Source of the DNA: Clostridiales bacterium UBA2432
GTDB lineage: Bacteria; Bacillota; Clostridia; Lachnospirales; Vallitaleaceae
DNA length: 64,000 nucleotides
Direction of reading: 5' to 3'
NCBI GenBank assembly: GCA_002342805.1
Contig: DDQW01000093.1
Location: 1-64,000, forward strand
Shown: positions 16,928 to 24,421 of the stretch, piece by piece
Position numbering within the stretch: position 1 is the stretch's first letter
Layout: each line of letters starts with the position of its first letter
The notes under the pieces: model-generated
What the model was told of the DNA's origin: nothing
What the model saw: the letters and a program-made list of their open reading frames with translations, nothing else
The model's database searches: none
Translations under genes and position numbers: made by a program

Positions 16928-17749
16928 CTATACTCCAAGTAATCCATGTGCCATTAATATTTCTTCGAGACGATCTTGCGTCATTGGTTTTGGAATCACC
17001 AACATCTCATTTTCATCAATTGCTCTAGCTAGTGTTCTGTATTCATCTGCTTGTCCCACAGTTGGATCATAGTCAATGACTGTCTTTTTATTAATCTCAG
17101 CATGTTGAACAATATTATCTCTAGGAACAAAGTGAATCAATTGCGTTCCTAATTCTTGTGCAAAAGCGGTTAACATTTCGAATTCATTATCCACTTTTCG
17201 AGAATTACATATAATTCCACCGAGTCTTGTTCCACCTGAATCTGCAAATTTCAAAATTCCTTTTGCAATATTATTTGCTGCATACATAGCCATCATCTCA
17301 CCGGAAGCTACTATATAGATTTCTTCTGCTTTTCCTTCGCGGATTGGCATTGCAAAACCTCCACAAACAACATCACCTAATACATCATAAAAAACATAAT
17401 CTAAGTCATCTGTATATGCACCAAGTTGCTCTAGCATATTGATGGATGTAATAATTCCTCGACCTGCACATCCAACACCGGGTTCCGGTCCACCTGATTC
17501 AACACAACGTATTCCGCCGTATCCTAACTTCAAAATGTTTTCGAGTTCAATATCTTCGCCTTCTTCTCGAAGCGTATCAAGAACTGTTTGTTGAGCTAAT
17601 CCGTTCAAAATTAATCGCGTCGAATCTGCTTTAGGGTCACATCCGACAATCATAATTTCTTTTCCCATTTCTGCTAATGCTGCTGTCAGATTTTGTGTCG
17701 TTGTTGATTTTCCGATACCGCCTTTTCCATAAATCGCTATTTGTCTCAT
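16928..17749 (-). CDS. nifH: Nitrogenase iron protein
   Basis: This 273-residue homodimeric ATPase delivers electrons to the MoFe protein. The P-loop is residues 8-16 (GKGGIGKST), switch I/II regions include DPKADSTRL and DVLGDVVCGGFAMP, and the bridging [4Fe-4S] ligands are Cys94 (GVGCAGRG) and Cys129. Arg97 is the residue ADP-ribosylated in organisms that have DraT; no draTG is seen here, and NifI control is present instead. It is the first gene of the operon. Its leader of about 160 nt contains a strong terminator-like hairpin. Confidence 0.97.
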   Translation of the reverse strand: MRQIAIYGKGGIGKSTTTQNLTAALAEMGKEIMIVGCDPKADSTRLILNGLAQQTVLDTLREEGEDIELENILKLGYGGIRCVESGGPEPGVGCAGRGIITSINMLEQLGAYTDDLDYVFYDVLGDVVCGGFAMPIREGKAEEIYIVASGEMMAMYAANNIAKGILKFADSGGTRLGGIICNSRKVDNEFEMLTAFAQELGTQLIHFVPRDNIVQHAEINKKTVIDYDPTVGQADEYRTLARAIDENEMLVIPKPMTQDRLEEILMAHGLLGV

Positions 17750-17830
17750 AATATTTCTTCCTTTCTCACATCTTTGCTATAACTTAAATTGGTTGCACGC
17801 GCTCTTTTTTAATAACTTCTTTTTAAAAAG

Positions 17831-17883
17831 AAAAAAAGAGCCTTAGAACATAGTCAGTTTGCACTGATTATCTTCTAAGACTC
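17831..17883 (-). terminator. Terminator-like hairpin in the nifH leader (putative attenuator)
   Basis: On the minus strand an 11-bp stem with one G-U pair joins 17873-17883 and 17838-17848. Inside, a TCAGT/ACTGA stem is capped by a GCAA tetraloop. Seven T residues follow directly on the minus strand. It lies about 80 bp before the nifH start and downstream of a good promoter, so it would stop nif transcription unless overridden. A small alternative hairpin (17878-17891, stem AGAC/GTCT, loop GAAGGA) overlaps the 5' arm. Instead of attenuation it could simply end the glycosylase transcript, which stops 255 bp upstream. Confidence 0.75.
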
Positions 17884-17917
17884 CTTCGTCTGTTGTTTTT
17901 GTCTTACTAATGAAAGT

Positions 17918-17946
17918 AATTTACCATAGTTTTCAAACAATTTCAA
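17918..17946 (-). promoter_or_regulatory. nifH: Candidate sigma-A promoter of the nif operon
   Basis: On the minus strand TTGAAA (17941-17946) and TAAATT (17918-17923) are 17 bp apart. A start near 17911 would give a leader of about 160 nt that contains the terminator hairpin. No convincing sigma-54 GG-N10-GC pair was noticed. The -10 match is four of six, so this is a moderate prediction. Confidence 0.5.
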
Positions 17947-18137
17947 GCTTTGTTTTAATTTGCAAGATTTCTTTCATTTTATTTCTTGTTTTTTTTACTA
18001 TTAAACCTATAAAAACAACTTACGCCATTGGCATTTGCTTCTGTAATGATTATTGTTCTCACTTGCATTTGTTGATATTGCTTGATACGTCAAACAATAC
18101 CTTAAAGTATTTGTTGAACACTAACAATTTTTTAACA
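17947..18137. other. Non-coding AT-rich spacer between nif promoter and glycosylase gene
   Basis: No credible gene is seen in this stretch. It contains long T-rich runs on the plus strand near 17975-17998 and a weak inverted repeat after the glycosylase stop, AATAC/GTATT around 18097-18111, without a T-tract. It may hold regulator sites for nif expression, but I see no recognisable operator. Confidence 0.5.
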
Positions 18138-18731
18138 TTAATGTGAAACATATGGGTGTCCTTCAATATAAAACCTCCAAGGAACATCTATGTATTCTTC
18201 TGCATAGTCGATATTTATACGTGGTCCGCAAGCAATTTTTTGCTTTATTTGTTCTTCAAAATCAATGATATAAAGCTTTTCTCCTGAAATCATATCATAT
18301 TCATTCAGTGATTTATCAATCTTAAGTGCTTGACATAGTTTTCCGGGACCATTGGTTAAATCGGATTTTTTCTTTGACTTGATTTTTCTGTTTTGACGGA
18401 TATATTTCAGTCCATTTATTGGTTCTACGGCTCGAATAAGAACAGCTTCCGGTTTTCCTTCATCTGCCGCTACAACATTTAGACAATGATACATGCCGTA
18501 GATTAAATATATATACGCTTGCCCACCTGATTGAAACATGGTCTCCGTTCTTTTTGTTCGCTTATTATTATATGCATGACACCCTTTATCTTCAGGTCCG
18601 ACATAAGCTTCCGTTTCAACAATACGTACGACTATTTTTTCTCCGTCTATTTCTCTTACTAGCCCCTTTCCGATAAGACAACGTGCTAAGGTCACTGCAT
18701 CCTGATTAAAAAACTCTTTTGCTAATCGCAT
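18138..18731 (-). CDS. Alkyladenine (3-methyladenine) DNA glycosylase, AAG/Mpg family
   Basis: This 197-residue monofunctional glycosylase removes alkylated and deaminated purines. Family motifs are LARCLIGKGLVRE near the N-terminus, IVETEAYVGPEDKGCHAYNNKRTKRTE with the catalytic Glu and the DNA-intercalating region, YLIYGMYHCLNVV, AVLIRAVEP, and LTNGPGKLCQAL. Length matches the bacterial family. The ATG at 18731 follows AAGGAG; an in-frame GTG at 18740 falls in that site. It is divergent from sodA and unrelated to nif, although read in the same direction. Confidence 0.92.
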   Translation of the reverse strand: MRLAKEFFNQDAVTLARCLIGKGLVREIDGEKIVVRIVETEAYVGPEDKGCHAYNNKRTKRTETMFQSGGQAYIYLIYGMYHCLNVVAADEGKPEAVLIRAVEPINGLKYIRQNRKIKSKKKSDLTNGPGKLCQALKIDKSLNEYDMISGEKLYIIDFEEQIKQKIACGPRINIDYAEEYIDVPWRFYIEGHPYVSH

Positions 18732-18803
18732 AAACTTCACTCCTTACTTCTATTTTATTCGTAGATGAGACATTATGCAAGAAGCTTTCTGTTGAAAACA
18801 CCC

Positions 18804-18832
18804 TTGATTTTTGAAGTTATCTATGGTATCAT
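18804..18832 (+). promoter_or_regulatory. Candidate promoter of the superoxide dismutase gene
   Basis: TTGATT at 18804-18809 and TATCAT at 18827-18832 are separated by 17 bp and lie about 60 bp before the sodA start. No obvious PerR or Fur box was recognised in the surrounding divergent spacer. Confidence 0.55.
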
Positions 18833-18889
18833 TTTTCTATGATATTGATTTTCATTTTCAATTAAAGCATATTTAAAGGAGGAAATACT

Positions 18890-19495
18890 ATGATATTTGA
18901 ATTACCTAAGTTAACTTATGCATATGATGCATTAGAACCTTACATTGACAAAGAAACTATGGAAATCCATCATAGCAAGCACCATGCAGGTTATACCAGC
19001 AAGTTGAACGCTGCTCTTGAAGGAAAGAATATAGATAAAAATATAGAAGATTTATTAACGTCCATTGATTCGCTTCCAAGCGATATACAAACAGCCGTTA
19101 TCAATAATGGTGGCGGTTTCTATAATCACAAGATTTTTTGGGAAGTTATTGGACCAAATGGTGGTGGAGAGCCTACTGGTGAAGTTAAAAGTGCTATTGA
19201 TAAAGGATTTGGTTCATTTGAAGCATTTAAAGAAGAATTTTCTAAAGCTGCAGCAACTCGATTTGGATCCGGTTGGGCTTGGCTCACCTATTCTGATGGT
19301 CAATTAGAAGTTACTTCGACTCCCAATCAAAATTCACCTATAACTGAAGGAAAAGAAGTCCTTCTTGGATTAGATGTTTGGGAACATGCTTATTATCTAA
19401 AATATCAAAATCGTCGTCCGGATTATATTGAATCCTTTTGGAATATTGTCAACTGGGATGAAGTTGAGCGACGTTATCAGAAATTATCTAAATAG
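18890..19495 (+). CDS. sodA: Fe/Mn superoxide dismutase
   Basis: This 201-residue cytoplasmic enzyme converts superoxide to oxygen and peroxide. Metal ligands are a His in METMEIHHSKHH-type context (EIHHSKHHAGY), a His in GGGFYNHKIFW, and the Asp and His of DVWEHAYYLKYQNRRPDY. GSGWAWL is also conserved. Mn versus Fe use cannot be settled by eye. GGAGG precedes the start, and a hairpin terminator closes the gene. The adjacent operon for thioredoxin reductase and a disulfide oxidoreductase makes this an oxidative-defence neighbourhood in an apparent anaerobe. Confidence 0.95.
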   Translation: MIFELPKLTYAYDALEPYIDKETMEIHHSKHHAGYTSKLNAALEGKNIDKNIEDLLTSIDSLPSDIQTAVINNGGGFYNHKIFWEVIGPNGGGEPTGEVKSAIDKGFGSFEAFKEEFSKAAATRFGSGWAWLTYSDGQLEVTSTPNQNSPITEGKEVLLGLDVWEHAYYLKYQNRRPDYIESFWNIVNWDEVERRYQKLSK

Positions 19496-19507
19496 TCGTC
19501 ATTTTAT

Positions 19508-19539
19508 AACCCTCGCATAAATGCGAGGGTTATTTTATT
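19508..19539 (+). terminator. Intrinsic terminator of sodA
   Basis: The arms AACCCTCGCA and TGCGAGGGTT form a 10-bp stem with a four-base loop, followed by ATTTTATTG. It starts 13 bp after the sodA stop and ends the dismutase transcript before the next operon. Confidence 0.9.
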
Positions 19540-19552
19540 GTGATTGTAAAGC

Positions 19553-19604
19553 TTCAAGTACCAAAATATGAACATTTTGTAAATTCTTGGGGACGGTACT
19601 TGAA
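19553..19604. repeat. REP-like inverted repeat overlapping the redox operon promoter
   Basis: TTCAAGTACC (19553-19562) is exactly complementary to GGTACTTGAA (19595-19604). Inside, CAAAAT (19562-19567) pairs with ATTTTG (19574-19579), leaving CTTGGGGAC next to the right arm. A GGGGAC-GGT core next to a Y1-transposase-like gene recalls REP sequences that accompany RAYT proteins in many bacteria. The right arm also overlaps the -35 box, so it could equally be an operator. Only this one copy was noticed in the window. Confidence 0.65.
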
Positions 19605-19628
19605 TTTTTTTCAAGTTTCATGTATGAT
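19600..19628 (+). promoter_or_regulatory. Promoter of the RAYT-like/trxB/disulfide oxidoreductase operon
   Basis: TTGAAT (19600-19605) and TATGAT (19623-19628) are 17 bp apart, about 40 bp before the ATG at 19670. Five of the six -35 bases lie in the right arm of the inverted repeat, so a protein bound to that repeat would block RNA polymerase. A second small palindrome, CTTGAA/TTCAAG, spans 19599-19615. Confidence 0.6.
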
Positions 19629-19669
19629 GTATTCATAGTTGTTAATAAAACATTAGGAGCTGTAAAATT

Positions 19670-20332
19670 ATGGCAAGACAAGCACGAAAGAAAAATGAAT
19701 TTGGTCGCTATTATATTCGTCAATATGGCGGAAACAATCGCTGCCTATTCCAAACAGACGCTGATCGTCAAAAGTTTGCGGACATCATAAAAACATGTCA
19801 ATCAAAATATGATTTTATCTTACATGGATATTGTTTAAGTTCAGATAACTCCTACGAACTTGTTCTAGATGCTAACGGCGGAGATATTTCCAAGATTATG
19901 AAAAGTATCAATATCTCATATGCTATGTATGCTCAGTGCGACGGTCACTTATATAAAGATCGATACAAAAGCGAATTAATCGAAAGCGACACCAAGCTAG
20001 CAAAGATAAAATCGGACCTTTCGAAACGACATTGTCAACTTCAAAATGGTACTTTTACCGTTTGTTATGAAAACATAAATATCACAAGCGGCTTATCTAC
20101 ACATCATTTTGAAGATTGTGAAAACTGTATTCGTTCAGCAAACGTGGCAAATGATAAACTTGAAACAATTGCAACTGAACGCGGATTAACGCTTGATGAG
20201 TTATTAAAAAACAAATCATTACGTAACGAACTTATTCGTTTATTTAGAAAACACTCTACTTTATCATTAAAACAATTAGGAGAATTATTCGGAAATCTTT
20301 CTGAATCGACCATAAGCAAACTATTAAAGTAA
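19670..20332 (+). CDS. RAYT/IS200-like protein lacking the HUH motif, with C-terminal HTH
   Basis: This 220-residue protein follows the Y1-transposase RAYT plan: a basic N-terminus MARQARKKNEFGRYYI, then GYCLSSDNSYELVL, a helix with SYAMY (Tyr84, Tyr87), and GHLYKDRYKS. Where active RAYTs have NHVH, it reads DNSY (59-62), so both metal-binding histidines are gone. Residues 165-220 resemble the C-terminal DnaA/Trp-repressor-like helix-turn-helix of RAYTs. It has eight cysteines, including CENC at 150-153. trxB follows after 17 bp with its own AGGAGG, so they form an operon. Strand transfer should be impossible; a retained DNA-binding and perhaps thiol-sensing role is inference. Simple decay of an old element is the alternative. 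Confidence 0.75.
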   Translation: MARQARKKNEFGRYYIRQYGGNNRCLFQTDADRQKFADIIKTCQSKYDFILHGYCLSSDNSYELVLDANGGDISKIMKSINISYAMYAQCDGHLYKDRYKSELIESDTKLAKIKSDLSKRHCQLQNGTFTVCYENINITSGLSTHHFEDCENCIRSANVANDKLETIATERGLTLDELLKNKSLRNELIRLFRKHSTLSLKQLGELFGNLSESTISKLLK

Positions 20333-20349
20333 CTAAAGGAGGCAATAAT

Positions 20350-21366
20350 ATGACATCAAATTTTCAATTCAATTTTGAAGGATTTAGCCCAAAAGTAGCT
20401 GAAGTCAATGAGAATACTCTATATGATTTTTTAATCATCGGCGGTGGCCCTGCCGGATTAAATGCTGCACTTTATGCAAAGCGAAAAGGATTAGAAACCG
20501 GCATTATTACCAAGCAAATAGGTGGACAAATTGTCAATACTTCAACTGTAGAAAACTATTTGGGTACCACAACAGCAACCGGCGAGGAACTCGTCACTAA
20601 CTTTAAAAACCATGTCCTGGAATTAGACGTTCCTATTTCTGAATACACAGAAGTAGAAGAAATCATTCCCGGAACCTCTTATCATGAAGTTGTATTAACA
20701 GATGGCCGTGTAATTAAAGGACGCTCTCTTCTTCTTGCCACCGGAACAAATCACCGAAAAATAGGCGTTCCTGGAGAAGAACGCCTTGCAGGACGAGGCG
20801 TTGCCTATTGTGCAATCTGTGATGCGCCACTATATAAAAACAAGAATGTTATTATCGCAGGTGGTGGTAACTCAGCTGTTGAAGCTGCACTTGATTTAGC
20901 AAAAGTCGCCAACCATGTAACCCTTGTTCATCGTAGTCAGTTTAGAGCAGATCAAATTCTCGTCGACGAACTCTATCAAAATGATAAAATCGATATCCAT
21001 CTTGAAACACAAATCTTAAGTATCGAAGGTGACGATTTTTTTAGTCATATTCATGTACTTAATAAAGAAGAAAACCAAGAATTCGACTTAGCTGCTGACG
21101 GTGTTTTTATTGAAATCGGTGTTGAACCCAACAGTCAACTTTTCATTGATCTTGTTGAAATGAATGAAGCTGGAGAAATCATTGTTGACGAAAAGGGACA
21201 AACAAATATTCAAGGGATTTTTGCGGCTGGTGATGTTACCACTGTCGGATACAAGCAAATTGTAATTGCATCTAGCGATGGCGCTAAAACTGCTTTAGCA
21301 GCTAATGATTATATCAACTTACTCAATGCAAAAGAAAGGACAAATAATTATGAAAATGTTAAATAA
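20350..21366 (+). CDS. trxB: Thioredoxin reductase-like flavoprotein
   Basis: This 338-residue FAD/NAD(P)H disulfide reductase has an FAD-binding GGGPAG motif near residue 31, the redox pair Cys154/Cys157 in CAICDAP, a second nucleotide-binding GGGNSAVEAA, and a terminal GIFAAGDVTT. An extra ~25 residues precede the Rossmann fold. The next gene encodes a two-CxxC disulfide oxidoreductase; together they look like an AhpF split into reductase and N-terminal domain halves, or the PDO/TrxR pair known in thermophiles. Overlap with that gene (17 bp) supports joint function. No ahpC is in the window. Preference for NADH or NADPH is not evident. Confidence 0.92.
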   Translation: MTSNFQFNFEGFSPKVAEVNENTLYDFLIIGGGPAGLNAALYAKRKGLETGIITKQIGGQIVNTSTVENYLGTTTATGEELVTNFKNHVLELDVPISEYTEVEEIIPGTSYHEVVLTDGRVIKGRSLLLATGTNHRKIGVPGEERLAGRGVAYCAICDAPLYKNKNVIIAGGGNSAVEAALDLAKVANHVTLVHRSQFRADQILVDELYQNDKIDIHLETQILSIEGDDFFSHIHVLNKEENQEFDLAADGVFIEIGVEPNSQLFIDLVEMNEAGEIIVDEKGQTNIQGIFAAGDVTTVGYKQIVIASSDGAKTALAANDYINLLNAKERTNNYENVK

Positions 21367-21994
21367 TGAAATCGAACAACAATTGAGAGATGTATTTACT
21401 CAACTTGAGAACAAGGTAACCATTGCTTTATTTACTGATCAAAACGATTGTGCTACTTGTAAGGAAACCAAAGAATTTATGGAAGAGCTCCTTCCTTTAA
21501 GCGATAAACTAGAACTCGTTCATTATGATATTGATAAGGATACTGAGCTTGCAGAGAAATTTAATGTCGAAATGGTGCCGAGCATCGTTCTTCTTGATCA
21601 AAACGGCGATTATAAACGAATAAAATTTAACGGGATACCTGCCGGTCACGAAATCAACTCCTTCATTCCTGCTTTAATTGAAGTATCCGGAGCTGAAAGC
21701 CAATTGCCTGAGGATATGACAAAAGCAATTATGGCAATCAATAAACCCATTGATATCAAAGTATTCATCACTTTAAGTTGTCCACACTGCCCAGGCGCAG
21801 TACAAAAGGCGCAAAAATTAGCACTCATGAATGAAAATATTCAAGCAGAAATGATTGAAGCACAAACATTTAATGAAATTTCTAATAAATATAAGGTTTC
21901 CGGCGTCCCAAAAATTGTCATTAATGGCGAACATGAATTAGTCGGAAACCAACCCATTGAAGCCTTCCTAGAAGAAATCCAAAAAGTATCATAA
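21350..21994 (+). CDS. Protein disulfide oxidoreductase with two thioredoxin folds
   Basis: This 214-residue protein has two tandem thioredoxin/glutaredoxin-like halves. The first carries CATC (Cys34, Cys37), the second CPHC (Cys144, Cys147), each followed by a cis-Pro region (MVPSIV and GVPKIV). This is the PDO or AhpF N-terminal domain plan, but here both CxxC motifs are kept, whereas AhpF keeps only the second. It probably accepts electrons from the overlapping trxB product. The ATG at 21350 is chosen because AAAGGAC precedes it; an earlier in-frame ATG at 21305 lies deep inside trxB without a ribosome site. Confidence 0.88.
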   Translation: MKMLNNEIEQQLRDVFTQLENKVTIALFTDQNDCATCKETKEFMEELLPLSDKLELVHYDIDKDTELAEKFNVEMVPSIVLLDQNGDYKRIKFNGIPAGHEINSFIPALIEVSGAESQLPEDMTKAIMAINKPIDIKVFITLSCPHCPGAVQKAQKLALMNENIQAEMIEAQTFNEISNKYKVSGVPKIVINGEHELVGNQPIEAFLEEIQKVS

Positions 21995-21999
21995 GTATA

Positions 22000-22032
22000 A
22001 AGTGGGCACTTCAGAAATTGAAGTGCCCACTT
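22000..22032. terminator. Convergent hairpin between the redox operon and the 22.0-22.6 kb gene
   Basis: A 14-bp perfect stem pairs 22000-22013 with 22019-22032 around GAAAT. It lies between two convergent genes and abuts the minus-strand stop codon. The plus-strand T-tract is interrupted (ACTATATGTACTTATTTTTT) and the minus side is also weak, so termination efficiency may be limited despite the strong stem. Confidence 0.75.
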
Positions 22033-22033
22033 A

Positions 22034-22615
22034 CTATATGTACTTATTTTTTAAATCATAATTGGTATAAAAGTGTCGCATATAAAGCGAATCAACAAGC
22101 TCGTACTTAAATGCTTTTGTATCTTGAATACGTGAAAATTCGCCTAGGCTAAATTTATCTAAAAGTTCTTCAATCGGTTCTAGGCTTTCAATGCCAATCA
22201 TATAATCGTAAACACAAAGAAGCTGTTCAAAGATATCATAGTCTAATCTTCCTTTATCAAAGTAAAACGCAAGATTAACTTCCTCTTCTCGTTCAGTTTT
22301 TCCCATTGGCACACCAAACATTTTTTTCTGGCGGTCAACATATTTATGTCGCATACTATTGGGAATATCTTTATTGACAAATAAACCCATAATACTGTTT
22401 TGCCCTTCTCTTGTCGCTAAGGGCAATTTTTCACGTTCTATCTCCGGATTAACTGTCCCTAACAATTCTGTATCTAAAACAACAAACATATCATGGGATT
22501 CATTTATTTGTTTTAAAATAGCAAACCGCTCTGCTTTGATATCTTTCACACGTGAATACTCTACTATGTACTTATCTTCCTTTTTACGATACTTAAATTT
22601 CACTTTTTTGTCCAT
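22034..22615 (-). CDS. Conserved-looking hypothetical protein
   Basis: This 193-residue soluble protein is not recognised. It begins with a very basic MDKKVKFKYRKKEDKY and contains a mixed alpha/beta pattern, with VVLDTELLG and VNLAFYFDKGRLDYDIFEQLL as the clearest strand-helix stretches. There is one Cys and no signal peptide, membrane helix or known catalytic motif. It follows ilvD by 17 bp on the same strand, so it may be the last gene of leuC-leuD-ilvD, although no role in branched-chain synthesis is evident. The ribosome site (AAAGGATTCGGTGAT) is moderate. A real gene is likely from length and codon pattern. Confidence 0.7.
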   Translation of the reverse strand: MDKKVKFKYRKKEDKYIVEYSRVKDIKAERFAILKQINESHDMFVVLDTELLGTVNPEIEREKLPLATREGQNSIMGLFVNKDIPNSMRHKYVDRQKKMFGVPMGKTEREEEVNLAFYFDKGRLDYDIFEQLLCVYDYMIGIESLEPIEELLDKFSLGEFSRIQDTKAFKYELVDSLYMRHFYTNYDLKNKYI

Positions 22616-22632
22616 ATCACCGAATCCTTTTC

Positions 22633-24339
22633 CTAGTCTGTAACCGCCCCACGATCTGCTGAAGTCACAAGACGGATATACTTATTTAAGACACCACGTT
22701 GATAGCGATAAGGTGGCTCACTCCACAGCTTTCGTCTATTTTCAAATTCTTCTTCAGTTAAATCCACATAAATCGAATTTGTTGTAATATCTATAGTAAT
22801 CATATCATAATTCTGAATAAGTGCAATAGGTCCTCCAACTTGGGCTTCCGGTGCAATATGACCGATAACGAGTCCATGACTACCTCCTGAATACCTACCA
22901 TCCGTAAGCATAGCAACTTTTCCGCCTAATCCTTTACCAATGACAATGGCGCTAATGGATAACATTTCCGGCATTCCCGGTCCACCTTTAGGCCCTTGAT
23001 AACGAATTACAATGACATCATTTTCAACAATGGAATTTTCCATTAAAGCTTTGGTTGCATCTTCTTCAGAATCAAAGACTTTGGCAGGTCCAGTCATTGT
23101 CTTAACTGGAACTCCCGACATTTTACACACAGCACCATCCGGTGCGAGATTTCCTTTAAGAACATATAAAGGACCCTCCGGCTTTAATGGGTGATCAAAG
23201 TCTCGAATGATTTCTTGATGCACATCCAAGTCCGGAAAATCATTCAGATTTTCTTCCACCGTCTTGCCGGTTACCGTTAAACAGTCACCGTGTAATAATC
23301 CTTTTCGTAGTAATATTTTCATAACACCGGGAAGTCCGCCGACATTACTTAAGTCTTGCATGACATACTTGCCACTGGGTTTTAAATCTGCCAAGTGTGG
23401 AACCTGTTTACGAATACGTTCAAAATCATCATAGCTTAAGTCGACATCGACCGAATGAGCCATACCTAATAGATGCAAAAAGGCATTGGTTGATCCACCG
23501 AGTGCCATAACAACGGTAATTGCATTTTCAAATGCTTTTTTTGTCATGATATCCCGCGGATATATACCCATTTCTAATAACTTCACCACTTGTTTTCCAG
23601 CTCGATTGGCTTCTTCAGATTTTTTATTATCGATAGCTGATGTTGATGCATTTAAAGGCAATGACATTCCCATCGCTTCTATAGCCGATGCCATCGTATT
23701 TGCCGTATACATACCGCCACAGGAGCCGGCTCCCGGACAGGCCCTACATTCAATTTCATGCAAGCGTTTTTCATCAATCTCACCTTTATTAAATTGTCCG
23801 ACAGCTTCAAATGCAGAAACAATATCAATATCTTGACCATCAAGTTTTCCGGGCTGAATGGTACCTCCATATACAAAAACAGCCGGGATATTCAATCGGC
23901 CAATACCTATCATGCATCCCGGCATATTTTTATCACATCCACCAATAGCTACAAGCCCATCAAGACGCTCGGCACCTACAACGGTCTCAATTGAATCCGC
24001 TATAACCTCACGACTGGGTAATGAATAGCGCATGCCTTCATGCCCCATGGCAATACCGTCAGCCACCGTAATTGTATTGAAAATCATTGGAGCTCCACCG
24101 GCTTCTCTAGCACCTTCTTTTGCTCGAAGGGCTATTTGATCGATGTGAATATTACAAGGTGTCACTTCACTCCATGTACTTGCTATACCAATCATTGGTT
24201 TCTTGAAGTCTTCATCCTGAAATCCAACGGCTCGAAGCATTGCCCGATTTGGCGTCCGATTTATTCCTTCACTAATATCTTTACTGTGTATCCGTAAGTC
24301 TTTATGTTCACATTGATCTTTACCATGACAACAACTCAT
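22633..24339 (-). CDS. ilvD: Dihydroxy-acid dehydratase
   Basis: This 568-residue iron-sulfur enzyme converts dihydroxy acids to 2-keto acids in valine, isoleucine and (through 2-ketoisovalerate) leucine synthesis. Cluster ligands are visible in GCDKNMPGCMIG and CRACPGAGSCGGMYTANTM; GRYSGGSHGLVIGHI and EAQVGGPIA close the active site. The ATG at 24339 has AGAAAGG nine bases upstream; three in-frame ATGs lie close together and the earlier ones are poorly placed. An N-terminal extension SCCHGKDQCEH holds extra Cys and His residues. It is the third gene after leuC and leuD, with an 82-bp gap to leuD. Confidence 0.95.
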   Translation of the reverse strand: MSCCHGKDQCEHKDLRIHSKDISEGINRTPNRAMLRAVGFQDEDFKKPMIGIASTWSEVTPCNIHIDQIALRAKEGAREAGGAPMIFNTITVADGIAMGHEGMRYSLPSREVIADSIETVVGAERLDGLVAIGGCDKNMPGCMIGIGRLNIPAVFVYGGTIQPGKLDGQDIDIVSAFEAVGQFNKGEIDEKRLHEIECRACPGAGSCGGMYTANTMASAIEAMGMSLPLNASTSAIDNKKSEEANRAGKQVVKLLEMGIYPRDIMTKKAFENAITVVMALGGSTNAFLHLLGMAHSVDVDLSYDDFERIRKQVPHLADLKPSGKYVMQDLSNVGGLPGVMKILLRKGLLHGDCLTVTGKTVEENLNDFPDLDVHQEIIRDFDHPLKPEGPLYVLKGNLAPDGAVCKMSGVPVKTMTGPAKVFDSEEDATKALMENSIVENDVIVIRYQGPKGGPGMPEMLSISAIVIGKGLGGKVAMLTDGRYSGGSHGLVIGHIAPEAQVGGPIALIQNYDMITIDITTNSIYVDLTEEEFENRRKLWSEPPYRYQRGVLNKYIRLVTSADRGAVTD

Positions 24340-24421
24340 GATCATCATCCTTTCTAAAATACGTATCAATTTCTCGTTGTATTCTATTATGAAGCAAATG
24401 ATAATGGTTGTCAATTACTAA

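Noticed and set aside
17831..17911. T-box, glutamine-type riboswitch or ANTAR target in the nifH leader
   Set aside because: There is no T-box AGGGTGG core, and the small loops (GAAGGA, TTCATT) do not fit the AnnGnn ANTAR pattern. Only the terminator-like hairpin is supported.
19553..20332. An active IS200/IS605-type insertion sequence
   Set aside because: The HUH histidines are replaced, no terminal hairpin pair flanks the gene, and it is co-operonic with trxB.
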